Shown: positions 1 through 8,551, numbered from the stretch's first letter. The stretch: DNA of 64,000 nt from Clostridiales bacterium (GCA_022763735.1 JALEQY010000051.1:32286-96285), one strand, 5' to 3'. A program made the numbers and translations. The notes: generated from the letters alone by a model not told the origin.

Positions 1-119
1 AGTTCATTAGGTCCGTATTTTTCCCTGTTTGCAGCCGCCTGCTGAGCTGTCAGCGGCTCCAGACTGCCATTTACCTGAAGCTTTGCTTCTTCCGCTGTGA
101 GCTGATAATACTCTCTCAT
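1..119 (-). CDS. P-type cation-transporting ATPase, N-terminal fragment (runs off the window)
   Basis: Only the first 40 codons lie in the window. They read as the cytoplasmic N-terminal domain that begins Ca2+/Mn2+-type P-type ATPases, starting MREYYQLTAEEA and ending at a KYGPNEL motif, which in the family lies just before the first membrane segment. The ATG at 117-119 is preceded by an AAAGGA ribosome binding site. Upstream on the same strand are a strong promoter, a manganese riboswitch and an intrinsic terminator. In other Firmicutes this riboswitch class controls manganese exporters, including P-type ATPases, so Mn2+ efflux across the membrane is the likely role (inference). The catalytic DKTGT region is outside the window, so ion specificity cannot be read here. 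Confidence 0.8.
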   Translation of the reverse strand, partial: MREYYQLTAEEAKLQVNGSLEPLTAQQAAANREKYGPNE

Positions 120-156
120 ACCAACCATCCTTTCAGTTGTTATTATGCCCGGATAA

Positions 157-200
157 TAAAAAAGAGACTCCTATTGCATTTAAAATGCAATAAAAGTCTC
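157..200 (-). terminator. Riboswitch-controlled intrinsic terminator
   Basis: On the minus strand a near-perfect stem (GAGACT..TATTGCATTT pairing with AAATGCAATA..AGTCTC) is followed by six Ts. Its 5' arm reuses the closing strand of the upstream aptamer helix P1. Ligand-stabilised P1 and this terminator therefore exclude each other, which predicts that manganese turns expression on. Confidence 0.85.
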
Positions 201-286
201 GCAATTTCATTACGCACCGGACGGTCTGACCCATCGCGCTGACGATAGCGTAAACACTTGTACGTGTATGCTACTCCCTTTTATTT
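191..286 (-). promoter_or_regulatory. yybP-ykoY manganese riboswitch aptamer
   Basis: The minus-strand leader contains the class hallmarks in order: AAAAGGGAGTAGC at the 5' end, a central GTCAGCGCGATGGGTCAGACC region, and TGAAATTGCGAGACTTTT at the 3' end. The terminal AAAAG and CTTTT segments pair as P1. The RNA sits directly upstream of a P-type ATPase, the expected genetic context. The identification rests on recognised consensus segments, not on a covariance-model search. Confidence 0.88.
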
Positions 287-296
287 CGATAAAAGT

Positions 297-325
297 ATAT
301 TACATGTATTTGCAGAACATGTCAA
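297..325 (-). promoter_or_regulatory. Sigma-A promoter of the manganese riboswitch transcript
   Basis: A perfect -35 box TTGACA (minus strand, 320-325) is followed after 17 bases by TAATAT (297-302). The predicted start lies just before the aptamer, so the ATPase has its own transcript separate from the epimerase gene upstream. Confidence 0.75.
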
Positions 326-357
326 CAACTATTTCCGAAATATCCTTCATATCGTAT

Positions 358-1446
358 CTAAATATCCTTCATACCGATAACATCTGTGATTCCCAGCCCC
401 GGGCTTTCATCAAGGTAAAACCAAGGAACCTCCTTGTGAAATCCTCCTGATACCGGATCTTCTGCCAGCAGTATGGCTGCATCCAGATCAACTCTTGTAA
501 TTATACGCTTTGCAGCAGCCAGGTGTGCAGCAGCTGTAAGACTTATTTTACTCTCCAGCATACTGCCCAGCATGCATTCCACTCCATACGTCTCTGCTAT
601 TGCTGTTATCCTGAGAGCATTATATATTCCGCCGCATTTCATAAGTTTTATATTCAGAAGATCAGCCGCCTGCATCTGCAGAAGCTTCAGTGCATCCTGC
701 GGTGAAAAAAGACTCTCATCGGCCATTATTACAGTGTTGACATTGTCTTTAACTTTTTTCATACCTTCAAAATCACGTGCTTTTACAGGCTGTTCGACCA
801 GTTCAATGTCAAGTCCCATATCCTCTATTTTTCTTATAGTCCTTATCGCTTCGTCAACCTCCCAGCCCTGATTGGCATCAAGACGTATCTTCATCCTGTC
901 ACCGACTGCATTCCGGATCCTTCTGACACGCTCCACATCCTTCTCTGCATCAATGCCCACCTTGAGCTTCAGTGCAGAAAATCCTTTTCGACATGCACTG
1001 ACAGCATCTGCTTCCATCTCTTCGGGCTCATTGATACTGATGGTTATATCAGTTTCCACCTTGTTTCTGTAACCTCCCAGATACTTGTAAAGCGGCACAC
1101 CCATACTCTTTGTCAGCAGATCATATACAGCCATATCCACAGCCGCCTTGGCGCTGAAGTTACCCTCAATACAATTCTGAAGCTTTTCCTGCACTGCCTC
1201 AAGATTAGTCACATCTGCACCTGTTACGGCCGGAGCTATATAATCCCTGATGGCAGCTCTTATGGATTCATTCGTCTCGCCTGTTATTGCCTTCGTCGGA
1301 GGAGCTTCACCAAACCCGGTATATCCGTCATCAGTATGTATCAGTACAACAGTATCTTCAGCCGAGTCTACAGTTCTCAAAGCTGTCTTGAAAGTTTTTT
1401 TCAAAGGTATGCTTATATGCTTTAACTGAATGCTTTCTATCTTCAT
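358..1446 (-). CDS. Dipeptide epimerase (L-Ala-D/L-Glu epimerase type, enolase superfamily)
   Basis: The 362-residue protein is full length for the muconate-lactonizing subgroup of the enolase superfamily. The catalytic KxK motif is at K160/K162 in ALKLKVG. The Mg2+ ligands are D190 (LDANQGW), E218 (VEQP) and D243 (ADES), and the second catalytic lysine is K267 (NIKLMK). Such enzymes epimerise dipeptides such as L-Ala-D-Glu from murein, or other dipeptides; the exact substrate cannot be read from motifs. The gene ends a run with an OPT transporter and a serine hydrolase, 19 bases after the transporter. This context fits uptake and breakdown of peptides, possibly cell-wall peptides, in the cytoplasm (inference). 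Confidence 0.88.
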   Translation of the reverse strand: MKIESIQLKHISIPLKKTFKTALRTVDSAEDTVVLIHTDDGYTGFGEAPPTKAITGETNESIRAAIRDYIAPAVTGADVTNLEAVQEKLQNCIEGNFSAKAAVDMAVYDLLTKSMGVPLYKYLGGYRNKVETDITISINEPEEMEADAVSACRKGFSALKLKVGIDAEKDVERVRRIRNAVGDRMKIRLDANQGWEVDEAIRTIRKIEDMGLDIELVEQPVKARDFEGMKKVKDNVNTVIMADESLFSPQDALKLLQMQAADLLNIKLMKCGGIYNALRITAIAETYGVECMLGSMLESKISLTAAAHLAAAKRIITRVDLDAAILLAEDPVSGGFHKEVPWFYLDESPGLGITDVIGMKDI

Positions 1447-1465
1447 GTCATTTCCTTCCCGGGGC

Positions 1466-3418
1466 CTACATCTTAAGGTCTCTTCCTTCTAATTTGTCTT
1501 CCTGTTTTCTGCTGAAGATTACCCATGCAAATATGCCGATTACAACACAGAAGCCAAGCCCTCCGATAAACGGATTATCTGTACTCGGTAGTATTCCTGT
1601 CATATCGACACCTACATACAGCAACGCAGTTACCACAACTCCCATCAGCGCATCTCCTGCAATAAGACCTGATGCATATAAAGTTCCTTTTTCAATCTTC
1701 TTGGCTTTCGTGCCTTCGTCATACTTTTTCTTATCTATGATTCCTCTGACTATACCGCCTATCATCATTGTTGCGCTCAGATGGAACGGCAGATATAAAC
1801 CTACAGAAAACGGCAGCACTGAACCTCCCAGGAGCCACACAGCAAGAGCGATTCCCATACCGATGAGTATAAGCGGCCAAGGTAGATCTGCAGTCATAAC
1901 ACCTTCTGCTATTGATTTCATCATGTTGGCGTGCGGTGCCGGCAGTTTTTCTGATCCGATGCCGTATACATCATTGAGCATAATGATAACCGCACCCATT
2001 ACAGCTGCAGATGCCAGTATACCTATCATCTGCCCATACTGCTGTTTTCTCGGAGTAGCTCCCAGCAGGAAACCTGTTTTGAGATCCTGTGCCATATCTC
2101 CGCTGACACCGATTGCAATACATAGAGTGGAACCTACAACGATTGTTGCAATTATACCACTTGTTCCGTTGAATCCCATAGCTCTGAATAAAACTGCTGT
2201 CACCAGCAGGCCTCCTATAGTCATAGCCACTATAGGGTTTGATGAACTTCCTACATAACCTACCAGATGAGCAGATACAGCTACAAAAATAAATCCGAAT
2301 ATCAATACCATCACAGCTCCTACGCTGCCTGCTGCAACACTCGGGAATACCGGCAGGAATGCGATTACTGCCAAAAGAATGATGATACCAATAAGAAGCA
2401 CCTTCTTTGGAATATTGCGCTCTGTACGTTTTACATTCTCTTCTTTCTGACCATATGCTGCGAAGGTTCCTCTGAAGGATTTGACAATAATCGGCAATGC
2501 AGTAAACAGGCTGATAAATCCGCCCATTGTAACTGAACCGATACCGATGTATTTAATATAATTTGTCCACAGATCCCAGATATCCATCTGTGCGATAGGA
2601 ATATCAGCAGGCGGGATAACAAGTTCAGGTGCCATTGATCCTATTGAGAATATCAGCGGCATGATAACCACCCATCCCAGAACACCACCAGCAAGAGACA
2701 TTGCACAGATTCTCGGGCCTACCAGGAAACCAGCTCCCAGAAGTGAGCCCAGATAGTCCATGCCGACAGCTCCGCCTTTCAGATATCCCTTGAGCGGCAG
2801 ATCTATTGTATAAGGGAACACTGCAACTCCATCAGTCAGGAATTTGTAAAGTGCACCCAGTCCGAGAGCCTCGAACAGCAGTCTGGCATTGCTTCCGCCT
2901 TCATGTCCTGCAACTACAACCTCTGCACATGCTGTACCTTCCGGATAAGGCAGCTTGCCATGTTCATCCTTGATGAGGAACTTTCTCAAAGGCACCATCA
3001 GCAGACATCCGATAAGTCCTCCGACTGCAGCTATCACAAACACAGTTACGATCTTTACATCAATATCAAGCAGCAATAAAGCCGGCAATGTAAATGCGAC
3101 ACCTGCAGCCAGCGCTTCTCCTGATGAACCAACTGTCTGGACAATATTGTTTTCCAGAACCGAGCTGTCCTTGAAACATCCTCTGAGTACTGCCAGACCT
3201 ATTACAGCTGCCGGTATTGATGCGCATATTGTCATACCGATCTGCAGCGCCAGATATGCATTGGCAGCACCAAACAGCATGGCAAGAACACATCCGATAA
3301 TTACAGCTCTCACTGTGAACTCTTTTACATTGCTGTCATGAGCAATATAAGGTTCATACTCGTCTCCACTCACCTTAGCTGTGAAGCCTTTGGCGGCTTT
3401 TGGATTCTTTCCTTCCAT
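1466..3418 (-). CDS. OPT family oligopeptide transporter
   Basis: The 650-residue polytopic membrane protein has the OPT/YSL opening, with a long soluble N-terminus followed by the NAYLALQIGMTICASIPAA segment that marks the first transmembrane repeat. It also has the conserved PEGTACAEV motif near residue 160. Members import small peptides with protons or other cations. A GGAGAAAA ribosome binding site precedes the ATG at 3418. Neighbouring dipeptide epimerase and serine hydrolase genes on the same strand, with gaps of 19 and 29 bases, suggest one operon for dipeptide uptake and conversion. Which peptide is carried is not visible from the sequence. Confidence 0.9.
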   Translation of the reverse strand: MEGKNPKAAKGFTAKVSGDEYEPYIAHDSNVKEFTVRAVIIGCVLAMLFGAANAYLALQIGMTICASIPAAVIGLAVLRGCFKDSSVLENNIVQTVGSSGEALAAGVAFTLPALLLLDIDVKIVTVFVIAAVGGLIGCLLMVPLRKFLIKDEHGKLPYPEGTACAEVVVAGHEGGSNARLLFEALGLGALYKFLTDGVAVFPYTIDLPLKGYLKGGAVGMDYLGSLLGAGFLVGPRICAMSLAGGVLGWVVIMPLIFSIGSMAPELVIPPADIPIAQMDIWDLWTNYIKYIGIGSVTMGGFISLFTALPIIVKSFRGTFAAYGQKEENVKRTERNIPKKVLLIGIIILLAVIAFLPVFPSVAAGSVGAVMVLIFGFIFVAVSAHLVGYVGSSSNPIVAMTIGGLLVTAVLFRAMGFNGTSGIIATIVVGSTLCIAIGVSGDMAQDLKTGFLLGATPRKQQYGQMIGILASAAVMGAVIIMLNDVYGIGSEKLPAPHANMMKSIAEGVMTADLPWPLILIGMGIALAVWLLGGSVLPFSVGLYLPFHLSATMMIGGIVRGIIDKKKYDEGTKAKKIEKGTLYASGLIAGDALMGVVVTALLYVGVDMTGILPSTDNPFIGGLGFCVVIGIFAWVIFSRKQEDKLEGRDLKM

Positions 3419-3447
3419 TGTTTTCTCCTTTTCTCCTTAATAAACAA

Positions 3448-4218
3448 CTATATATCTTCAAAAAAATCGAATACGATTTTTGAAGTGCGCGCCAGTGCAG
3501 CTCTCGCTTCATTGTTGGATTCCGCATTCCATACAAAAAAACAGTATATATAATCTGTATGTGTTCCGTACACTATTGCAATATCATGATCCAGACAGTC
3601 AAGCTCGCCGCTCTTTCTCGCTATTGTGATTTCATCCGGCAGATAATCTCTCATCATCGTTTCATCCGCCTGCCCTTTCATCACATCCAGCATGAAAGCA
3701 TCTGATTTTCTGTCAATAAGCTCTCCATCATAAAGCCTCTGCATGAAAGCCGCCATCTCCGCCGGCGATGTGTAATTTTCCCTGCCAGCTGATGCAGCTT
3801 CAAAATCCATCATCTTTCTCTGAAGTACAGAATTCTCAAATCCCATATCTCTGATACAGTCATTGATTCTGTCCATACCCAGTTCATCAATAAGAACATT
3901 GGTCGCAGTATTATCGCTGTATACGATCATCAGTCTAAGGAGTTCTTCAAGCTGATATGCCCTCGGTTTCATAAACTCCAGAACACTGAAGGGAACTATG
4001 TCGTCATCGTCGACATTTATCTCTGAATCCAGAGCCAGTGTTCCATTTCTGACCCGCCTCACTGCCTCGGACATAACAAAAACCTTGATCAGGCTGGCAG
4101 ACTTTATCTTCCTGGACTCCTGATAATTCCACGAATCTCCGGTCTTAAGGTTTCTTATCACAAATGCGCATTCCGCCCCTGTGTTTTCAGCTTCTGCTAT
4201 CAGTTTCTGCTTTAACAA
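3448..4218 (-). CDS. Beta-lactamase-fold serine hydrolase (Beta-lactamase2 type), no signal peptide
   Basis: The 256-residue protein carries all three active-site signatures of penicillin-recognising serine enzymes: SLIK (S42, K45), SDN (101-103) and KSG (202-204). The omega-loop region differs from true class A beta-lactamases. In place of ExxLN it has a LQRKMMDFEAA...GRENYTSP stretch at about 132-152, so the deacylating glutamate is not obvious. There is no signal peptide or membrane anchor, which is odd for an enzyme of periplasmic/cell-wall type. It heads the cluster with an OPT transporter and dipeptide epimerase. An intracellular peptidase or esterase acting on imported peptides is one reading (inference); an antibiotic-resistance role is not supported. 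Confidence 0.8.
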   Translation of the reverse strand: MLKQKLIAEAENTGAECAFVIRNLKTGDSWNYQESRKIKSASLIKVFVMSEAVRRVRNGTLALDSEINVDDDDIVPFSVLEFMKPRAYQLEELLRLMIVYSDNTATNVLIDELGMDRINDCIRDMGFENSVLQRKMMDFEAASAGRENYTSPAEMAAFMQRLYDGELIDRKSDAFMLDVMKGQADETMMRDYLPDEITIARKSGELDCLDHDIAIVYGTHTDYIYCFFVWNAESNNEARAALARTSKIVFDFFEDI

Positions 4219-4243
4219 TTAAGCTCCTCCTTTTTTAAGATAC

Positions 4244-4290
4244 AAAAAACCCAGCAACAAAACTAGCATAAGCTAGTCTTCACTGGGTTT
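4244..4290 (-). terminator. Intrinsic terminator after the DUF3870 gene
   Basis: On the minus strand AACCCAG pairs with CTGGGTT around an inner CTAGC/GCTAG stem, followed by a T-rich tail. It separates the DUF3870 gene from the peptide cluster. Confidence 0.65.
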
Positions 4291-4343
4291 CATTCCTGAT
4301 GATATACGGGGTAAGCCGCAGTATCTAATTTGAATGAAGCAGT

Positions 4344-4670
4344 TCAGTAATACTTCTGTCTGATTTCAATATATTTTTTTACTGCATCCTTGTAGGCTGT
4401 TATTATTGCTTTCTGTGAGGTACCATGATATCTCCTCGTTATTTCCTTCTCGATTTCCGGATCATATGACCCGAAAGATCTGTCAATAAACAACTCTCTG
4501 ACAAATCTGTTGGTTATGGATATGGTTGCCGAGCATTCCAGATCGACTACAACATCAGTTGCCGTATCTATAACAAAACCGATAAAAAATATTTTGAAGT
4601 TACTTGTTATGGCATTATCACAACTTGTCCTGCCATGACCTACAACATAAACAGTGCTTCTGCTGTACAT
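4344..4670 (-). CDS. DUF3870 domain protein
   Basis: This 108-residue soluble protein matches the DUF3870 pattern as I know it: an opening like YVVGHGRTSCDNAIT, a central FFIGFVID..TDVVVDLECSATI, then a helical C-terminus with a YHGTSQKAI segment. The family has no established biochemical role. A conserved cysteine follows VVDLE (about residue 46). AAAAGGATATG precedes the ATG. It stands between a dipeptidase gene upstream and the peptide-transport cluster downstream and has its own terminator. A link to amino-acid or peptide metabolism is only suggested by context. Confidence 0.75.
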   Translation of the reverse strand: MYSRSTVYVVGHGRTSCDNAITSNFKIFFIGFVIDTATDVVVDLECSATISITNRFVRELFIDRSFGSYDPEIEKEITRRYHGTSQKAIITAYKDAVKKYIEIRQKYY

Positions 4671-4730
4671 TCAGATCATATCCTTTTCTTCAGTCAGTAT
4701 TAATACTTTATCATATAAAAGCTGCTATGT

Positions 4731-6053
4731 CTACTGTTTTTGTATTCCACCTGCCAGACGATACATGGCATGTGCCATAATTTCAATATTTTTCATCAGA
4801 TTCTCTATGGTTATATATTCATCCTTCTGATGTATCACATTCTCCTGACCCGGGAAAATCGGACCGAAAGCCACAGTGTTCTTCATGGATTTGGCATATG
4901 TGCCGCCCCCTATTACTACAGGCTCGGCTTCATCACCTGTCTGATTTCTGTATACCTCCTGAAGAGTCTGAACCAGAAAACTGTCCTCAGGAACATACAA
5001 CGGTTCTGTATTTTCAGTCAGTTCAACTGTCAGCCCATATTCTGCCGCAAGCTTCCCGGCATTCTCAAGCCGGGTTCCAAAGTCTTCACCTGCCGGATAT
5101 CTGCAGTCAAGAGTAATCATGATGTGATCCTCATCACCTTCCAGAAGTCCCACATTCACTGTCGTCGCTCCGAATTTCTCTGTGCTGCATGCTATCCCCA
5201 GAGATGCACCGTCGGTTTCTGTACCTATATGTTTATTATAAAAATCTATGAATGATTTAATGTCACCGCAAAGCTCACACTGTCCTGCATCCTGCATAAG
5301 CTTTGATACAGCGTTTATTCCAAGTTCAGGTGTACTTCCATGGGCAGCTGTTCCCTCTGCCGAAAGCTCCGTAACTGTCCCGTCTGCAGCTTTTAACGAC
5401 ATATGCGCTTCCTGCGGCACGATATTTACAGCATTTCCGGCCTTCGCTTCACAAAGCGCAGTGTCACCGTCCCTGCTTTGCATATTCATGCTGACTGTGA
5501 CTCTGGCGATACCTTTTTCAGAAAATATCACCGGGTAGTCGGCGTCAGGGGTAAATGCCATTGCCGGCTGCTCTTCAGTGGCATTGTATCTGACCATGTC
5601 CATGCTGCCGGTTTCTTCATTTGTGCCGAATATTATCCTTATGCGGCGTTTCAGCGAAAGACCTGATTTTCTCACAGCATCCAGAGCATAAAGTGCCCCG
5701 ATCATGGAGCCTTTGTCATCCAGAGTGCCTCTGCCATATATCCTGTCACCGACAATCTCTCCAAATGGGTCATGGCTCCAGTCATCTCCTACCGGAACGA
5801 TATCCAGGTGACCCAGCACTGCTGTCATTTCTTCGCCTTCACCATATTCGGCATATCCGACCTGATTATCCACATTGACTGTCCGGAAGCCCATGTCACC
5901 GGCCAGCTTCAGTGCGTATTCCAGCGCCTCTGCCGGGCCCCTGCCGAAAGGCTTACCTTTCTCCGGCTCTCCCTCCACGCTGTTTATCCTCACACAGCCC
6001 AGCAGCGAATCTATTATCTCCTGCTGCTTTTCTCTGATATACTCATTAAACAT
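4731..6053 (-). CDS. pepV: PepV-type dipeptidase (M20 metallopeptidase family)
   Basis: About 440 residues, as usual for PepV/Sapep enzymes. The metal-site motifs are present: GHLDIVPVGDDW (first His/Asp), GTLDDKGSM (bridging Asp), GTNEETGS (catalytic and metal Glu), TPDADYP, and a C-terminal H in NVIHQKDE. The enzyme splits dipeptides in the cytoplasm using two bound metal ions. I chose the ATG at 6051-6053, which follows the upstream gene's stop directly; an in-frame GTG 15 bases earlier would lie inside the ribosome binding site AAAAGGAG. The arrangement suggests translational coupling with the ArsC/Spx-like gene. Confidence 0.88.
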   Translation of the reverse strand: MFNEYIREKQQEIIDSLLGCVRINSVEGEPEKGKPFGRGPAEALEYALKLAGDMGFRTVNVDNQVGYAEYGEGEEMTAVLGHLDIVPVGDDWSHDPFGEIVGDRIYGRGTLDDKGSMIGALYALDAVRKSGLSLKRRIRIIFGTNEETGSMDMVRYNATEEQPAMAFTPDADYPVIFSEKGIARVTVSMNMQSRDGDTALCEAKAGNAVNIVPQEAHMSLKAADGTVTELSAEGTAAHGSTPELGINAVSKLMQDAGQCELCGDIKSFIDFYNKHIGTETDGASLGIACSTEKFGATTVNVGLLEGDEDHIMITLDCRYPAGEDFGTRLENAGKLAAEYGLTVELTENTEPLYVPEDSFLVQTLQEVYRNQTGDEAEPVVIGGGTYAKSMKNTVAFGPIFPGQENVIHQKDEYITIENLMKNIEIMAHAMYRLAGGIQKQ

Positions 6054-6055
6054 AA

Positions 6056-6397
6056 CTAAAATTCCCACTCCTTTTCCTTGAATCCTACCAGCACCTTGTC
6101 TTCTGTAATCAGCAGCGGACGTTTCACCAGCATGCCGTCTGATGCCAGCAGATCTATTTTCTCATCATCCGTCACCTCAGGCAGTCTGTCCTTGAGCCCC
6201 AGCTCTCTGTATTTCATTCCGCTGGTGTTAAAGAATTTCTTCACCGGATATCCGCTCTTTTCAATCCATCCTCTCAGCTCATCTGCTGTCGGATTATCCT
6301 CAACAATGTGCCTGTCCTCAAACTCGACGCCGAGGGTTTCAAGATGCTTTTTAGCTTTTTTGCATGTTGTGCATTTAGGGTATTCGATAAATAACAT
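6056..6397 (-). CDS. ArsC/Spx-family reductase-like protein
   Basis: The 113-residue thioredoxin-fold protein has the ArsC/Spx signature KCTTCKKAKKHLE near the N-terminus, a CxxC at residues 9 and 12, and the downstream RPLL segment (about residue 93) where family members place the cis-Pro region. It is close to the YffB/YusI-like group rather than to proven arsenate reductases, and there are no ars genes nearby, so arsenate reduction should not be assumed. It is probably co-transcribed with pepV, whose start codon lies two bases after its stop. Confidence 0.8.
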   Translation of the reverse strand: MLFIEYPKCTTCKKAKKHLETLGVEFEDRHIVEDNPTADELRGWIEKSGYPVKKFFNTSGMKYRELGLKDRLPEVTDDEKIDLLASDGMLVKRPLLITEDKVLVGFKEKEWEF

Positions 6398-6433
6398 TCC
6401 TGTTCCTTTCTGATAATATCTGTTTATATATTT

Positions 6434-7837
6434 TTATCGCAGCGTATAAGATACAACTGATGACCAAGGTCCGTATACTCTCTTGCCGCTCACTGTCTTA
6501 TAAGCTCTGATTTTATAATAATACTTAACGTTTCTTGGTGTTTTAATTATGGTAGATTTATATTTACAGCTTACACGCTTGACAACGTTGAACTTCTCGC
6601 TGCTGCACTTTGATCTTGCTATTTCATATCCCCTTTCACCCGGGATGCTGTTCCAGAATACTTTAACATATGACTTTGATAATTTCTTTACTACAGGCTT
6701 TCTCAGTTCCTTCTGGGTATCAGTTTGTGATGTGATCTTCACCTCGCTGGAAACAGTTCCTGCATTGCTCCAGACCTGAGATGACAGATTTAAGTACAAA
6801 GCAGGTCGCACTCCGACTTCAAAGTTGTTGACGCTAAAACCGGTAGTATTGACAGAGCCGCCATACATGATGAATGTTTCACTGCTGTTATTGTAACCAG
6901 GCGAGCGGAGCCACCAGTAGCAGTTGCCTGCATACACATAATCAGTTCTTGAATATGTTCCCATTGCCTTGGCATAAGTAGTGCTATAGCTTCGTCTTGC
7001 CTTATCATAATCGTTATATGCTTTGGAAAAACCGTGACTGACAGCTTTATCGGTATTCCATACATCCGATTCTGCCAGCAGGAACACTTTATCTTGAGTA
7101 TCATTTCCCCCTGCTGTACCAAATTGTATGCTATTATCATTTATCACTTCTGCTGTCCTTATAGCAGACTGCTCTGATGAGGAGAATGCACTGTTTATAA
7201 AATTCTTCTGTGTATAATCTGTGCCATATATATTAGAGGTCTTACCGTATCCGTTAAGCCAGCTTCTTATAGTGCTTTGTTCCCATGTTACTGATGCTTT
7301 TGCAGTATTGTATCTTTGAGCATCAAGCGCTTTATCTGCTAAAAGGAATGCATATCCTCCGCTGGTTTCAAGTACACGCCACTTGATTTTATCATATCTG
7401 AAATAATGGTAAGTCGTAGAATCAGACCAGTTATAATGATTTGAACTGCCGCTTGTTCCATATGTTACATCACTTTGCTTTATCCTTCTATATTTGACTC
7501 CATCAACTGCAGTATCTCCATTGCTGTCATAAGAAGCATTCTGAAGCTTCTCATAGAGTCCTGAATCAACTTCATAATCACTTGACAAGCCCCAGTAACT
7601 GTTACCATATGTACCGCACTGACTGGCTTCTGAAACTATTTCTGTCTGTGGGTAGCTGCCGAAATACACACAGTCCCATGTAGTACCGCCACTTGTTACT
7701 TTAGGGGCACTCACTGTTGCTGCCGAAACATTCTCTGTTTCTGCAAGCAGTGCTGCAGGCGTCAGTGTCACAACCATCATTATGGTTAAAACTACTGACA
7801 TCACCATTGCCGATGTTTTTTTCTTCAGATTAATCAT
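6434..7837 (-). CDS. Secreted DUF6273 protein with C-terminal fibronectin-III-like domain
   Basis: The 467-residue protein begins with a lysine-rich signal peptide and a hydrophobic segment ending at a likely AAT/AETE cleavage zone near residue 32-40. The central domain (about 50-355) is the DUF6273 type found in clostridial surface proteins, recognisable from VYFGSYPQTE, IKWRVLE, STIRSWLNG, DKVFLL, YWWLRSPG and GVRPALYL. From about residue 378 a basic fibronectin-III-like region (YVKVFWNSIPGERGYEI ... YYYKIRAYKTVSGKRVYGPWSSVVSY) follows. This layout suggests binding at the cell surface or matrix, but no catalytic residues are visible. It has no LPXTG motif or transmembrane anchor, so retention may depend on the basic C-terminus. 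Confidence 0.75.
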   Translation of the reverse strand: MINLKKKTSAMVMSVVLTIMMVVTLTPAALLAETENVSAATVSAPKVTSGGTTWDCVYFGSYPQTEIVSEASQCGTYGNSYWGLSSDYEVDSGLYEKLQNASYDSNGDTAVDGVKYRRIKQSDVTYGTSGSSNHYNWSDSTTYHYFRYDKIKWRVLETSGGYAFLLADKALDAQRYNTAKASVTWEQSTIRSWLNGYGKTSNIYGTDYTQKNFINSAFSSSEQSAIRTAEVINDNSIQFGTAGGNDTQDKVFLLAESDVWNTDKAVSHGFSKAYNDYDKARRSYSTTYAKAMGTYSRTDYVYAGNCYWWLRSPGYNNSSETFIMYGGSVNTTGFSVNNFEVGVRPALYLNLSSQVWSNAGTVSSEVKITSQTDTQKELRKPVVKKLSKSYVKVFWNSIPGERGYEIARSKCSSEKFNVVKRVSCKYKSTIIKTPRNVKYYYKIRAYKTVSGKRVYGPWSSVVSYTLR

Positions 7838-8301
7838 TTTCCTTTCCTTTTCCTTATATCATTTATTCTGTTTCCTTATAACAAAGTTATTTAACATATT
7901 TTTGTGTAATTTATATGCCACCGGATGCATATACTCTCCTGAATCCAAGGTAGTCTATACCCTGAGATATAGGGACTATTTCTTAGATACATTTTATCAT
8001 ATATCATCCGTTTTTCAGTTACCGGTTCCGGAATATTGTCACCGATAACTCATTACTTAATAGTTTTAACACAACAAAAGCATCACAAAACATACTCTCA
8101 GCTGTTTTCTGTGATGCTGTGATTAAAACAAATTATTGCATTTTTTATTTTGTCCGAATAGTTCATCTTCTTGCTTATAATAAACGCTGTTCAATCTTTG
8201 TTTTATTATACCATATAGACTTGTAATTGCAAACACGACATTTCAGAATACAGCGCCGGATGCATATATATCCAGAGCACAGAGCAATTTCTGCGGCACG
8301 C
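7838..8301. other. Long AT-rich intergenic region
   Basis: Between the DUF6273 gene and the rpmF terminator no coding sequence could be supported. The region holds a hairpin at 8075-8117, a small stem (TAGTC/GACTA) around 7950-7977, a TATATGC/GCATATA stem-loop in the DUF6273 leader near 7913-7934, and two copies of the 13-mer CCGGATGCATATA (near 7921 and 8265). The minus-strand TATGATAAAAT near 7995-8005 could be a -10 region of the DUF6273 gene. Confidence 0.5.
8075..8117 (-). terminator. Stem-loop with short T tract
   Basis: On the minus strand GCATCACA and its complement TGTGATGC pair around a loop of about 22 bases and are followed by TTTTGTTG. It could be a weak terminator or a stable leader structure; no gene ends next to it. 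Confidence 0.4.
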
Positions 8302-8329
8302 AAAAAACGGCATCTGCCGATGCCGTTTT
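8302..8329 (-). terminator. Intrinsic terminator of rpmF
   Basis: The minus strand carries AAACGGCATC, loop GGCA, then GATGCCGTTT running into TTTT. This is a classic rho-independent terminator 40 bases after the rpmF stop. Confidence 0.9.
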
Positions 8330-8368
8330 CATCGTTTCGCTTTTGAATTCCACCTGCCGGTCTCTGTC

Positions 8369-8551
8369 CTACGCCTCTGATGCAACGACATCTTTGCCGT
8401 TGTAGTAGTTACAGTTAGGGCAAACTCTGTGCGGAAGCTTTGGCTCGTGGCACTGAGGACAGATTGAAAGTCCAGGTGCTTTCATCTTCATGTTAGGTGA
8501 TCTTCTCTGATCTCTCTTAGCTTTTGAAGTTTTTCTCTTAGGTACTGCCAT
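8369..8551 (-). CDS. rpmF: 50S ribosomal protein L32
   Basis: Sixty residues starting [14 protein letters not shown], with the two zinc-binding CxxC pairs of the zinc form of L32 (CPQC and CPNC, residues 32-48). An AGGAGGTG ribosome binding site precedes the ATG. In most Firmicutes rpmF follows yceD (DUF177); here no DUF177 gene is present and rpmF follows ackA with its own strong promoter. Downstream the usual plsX is also absent and a terminator follows. Confidence 0.97.
   Translation of the reverse strand: MAVPKRKTSKAKRDQRRSPNMKMKAPGLSICPQCHEPKLPHRVCPNCNYYNGKDVVASEA

Noticed and set aside
1494-2258. A 254-codon plus-strand open frame opposite the OPT transporter
   Set aside because: It is the complement of a membrane-protein gene; its residue pattern (Pro, Ser, Thr, Ile runs) mirrors the coding strand, with no ribosome binding site or family match.
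3448-4218. Reading the serine hydrolase as an antibiotic-resistance beta-lactamase
   Set aside because: There is no signal peptide and the omega loop lacks the ExxLN motif; context points to peptide metabolism.
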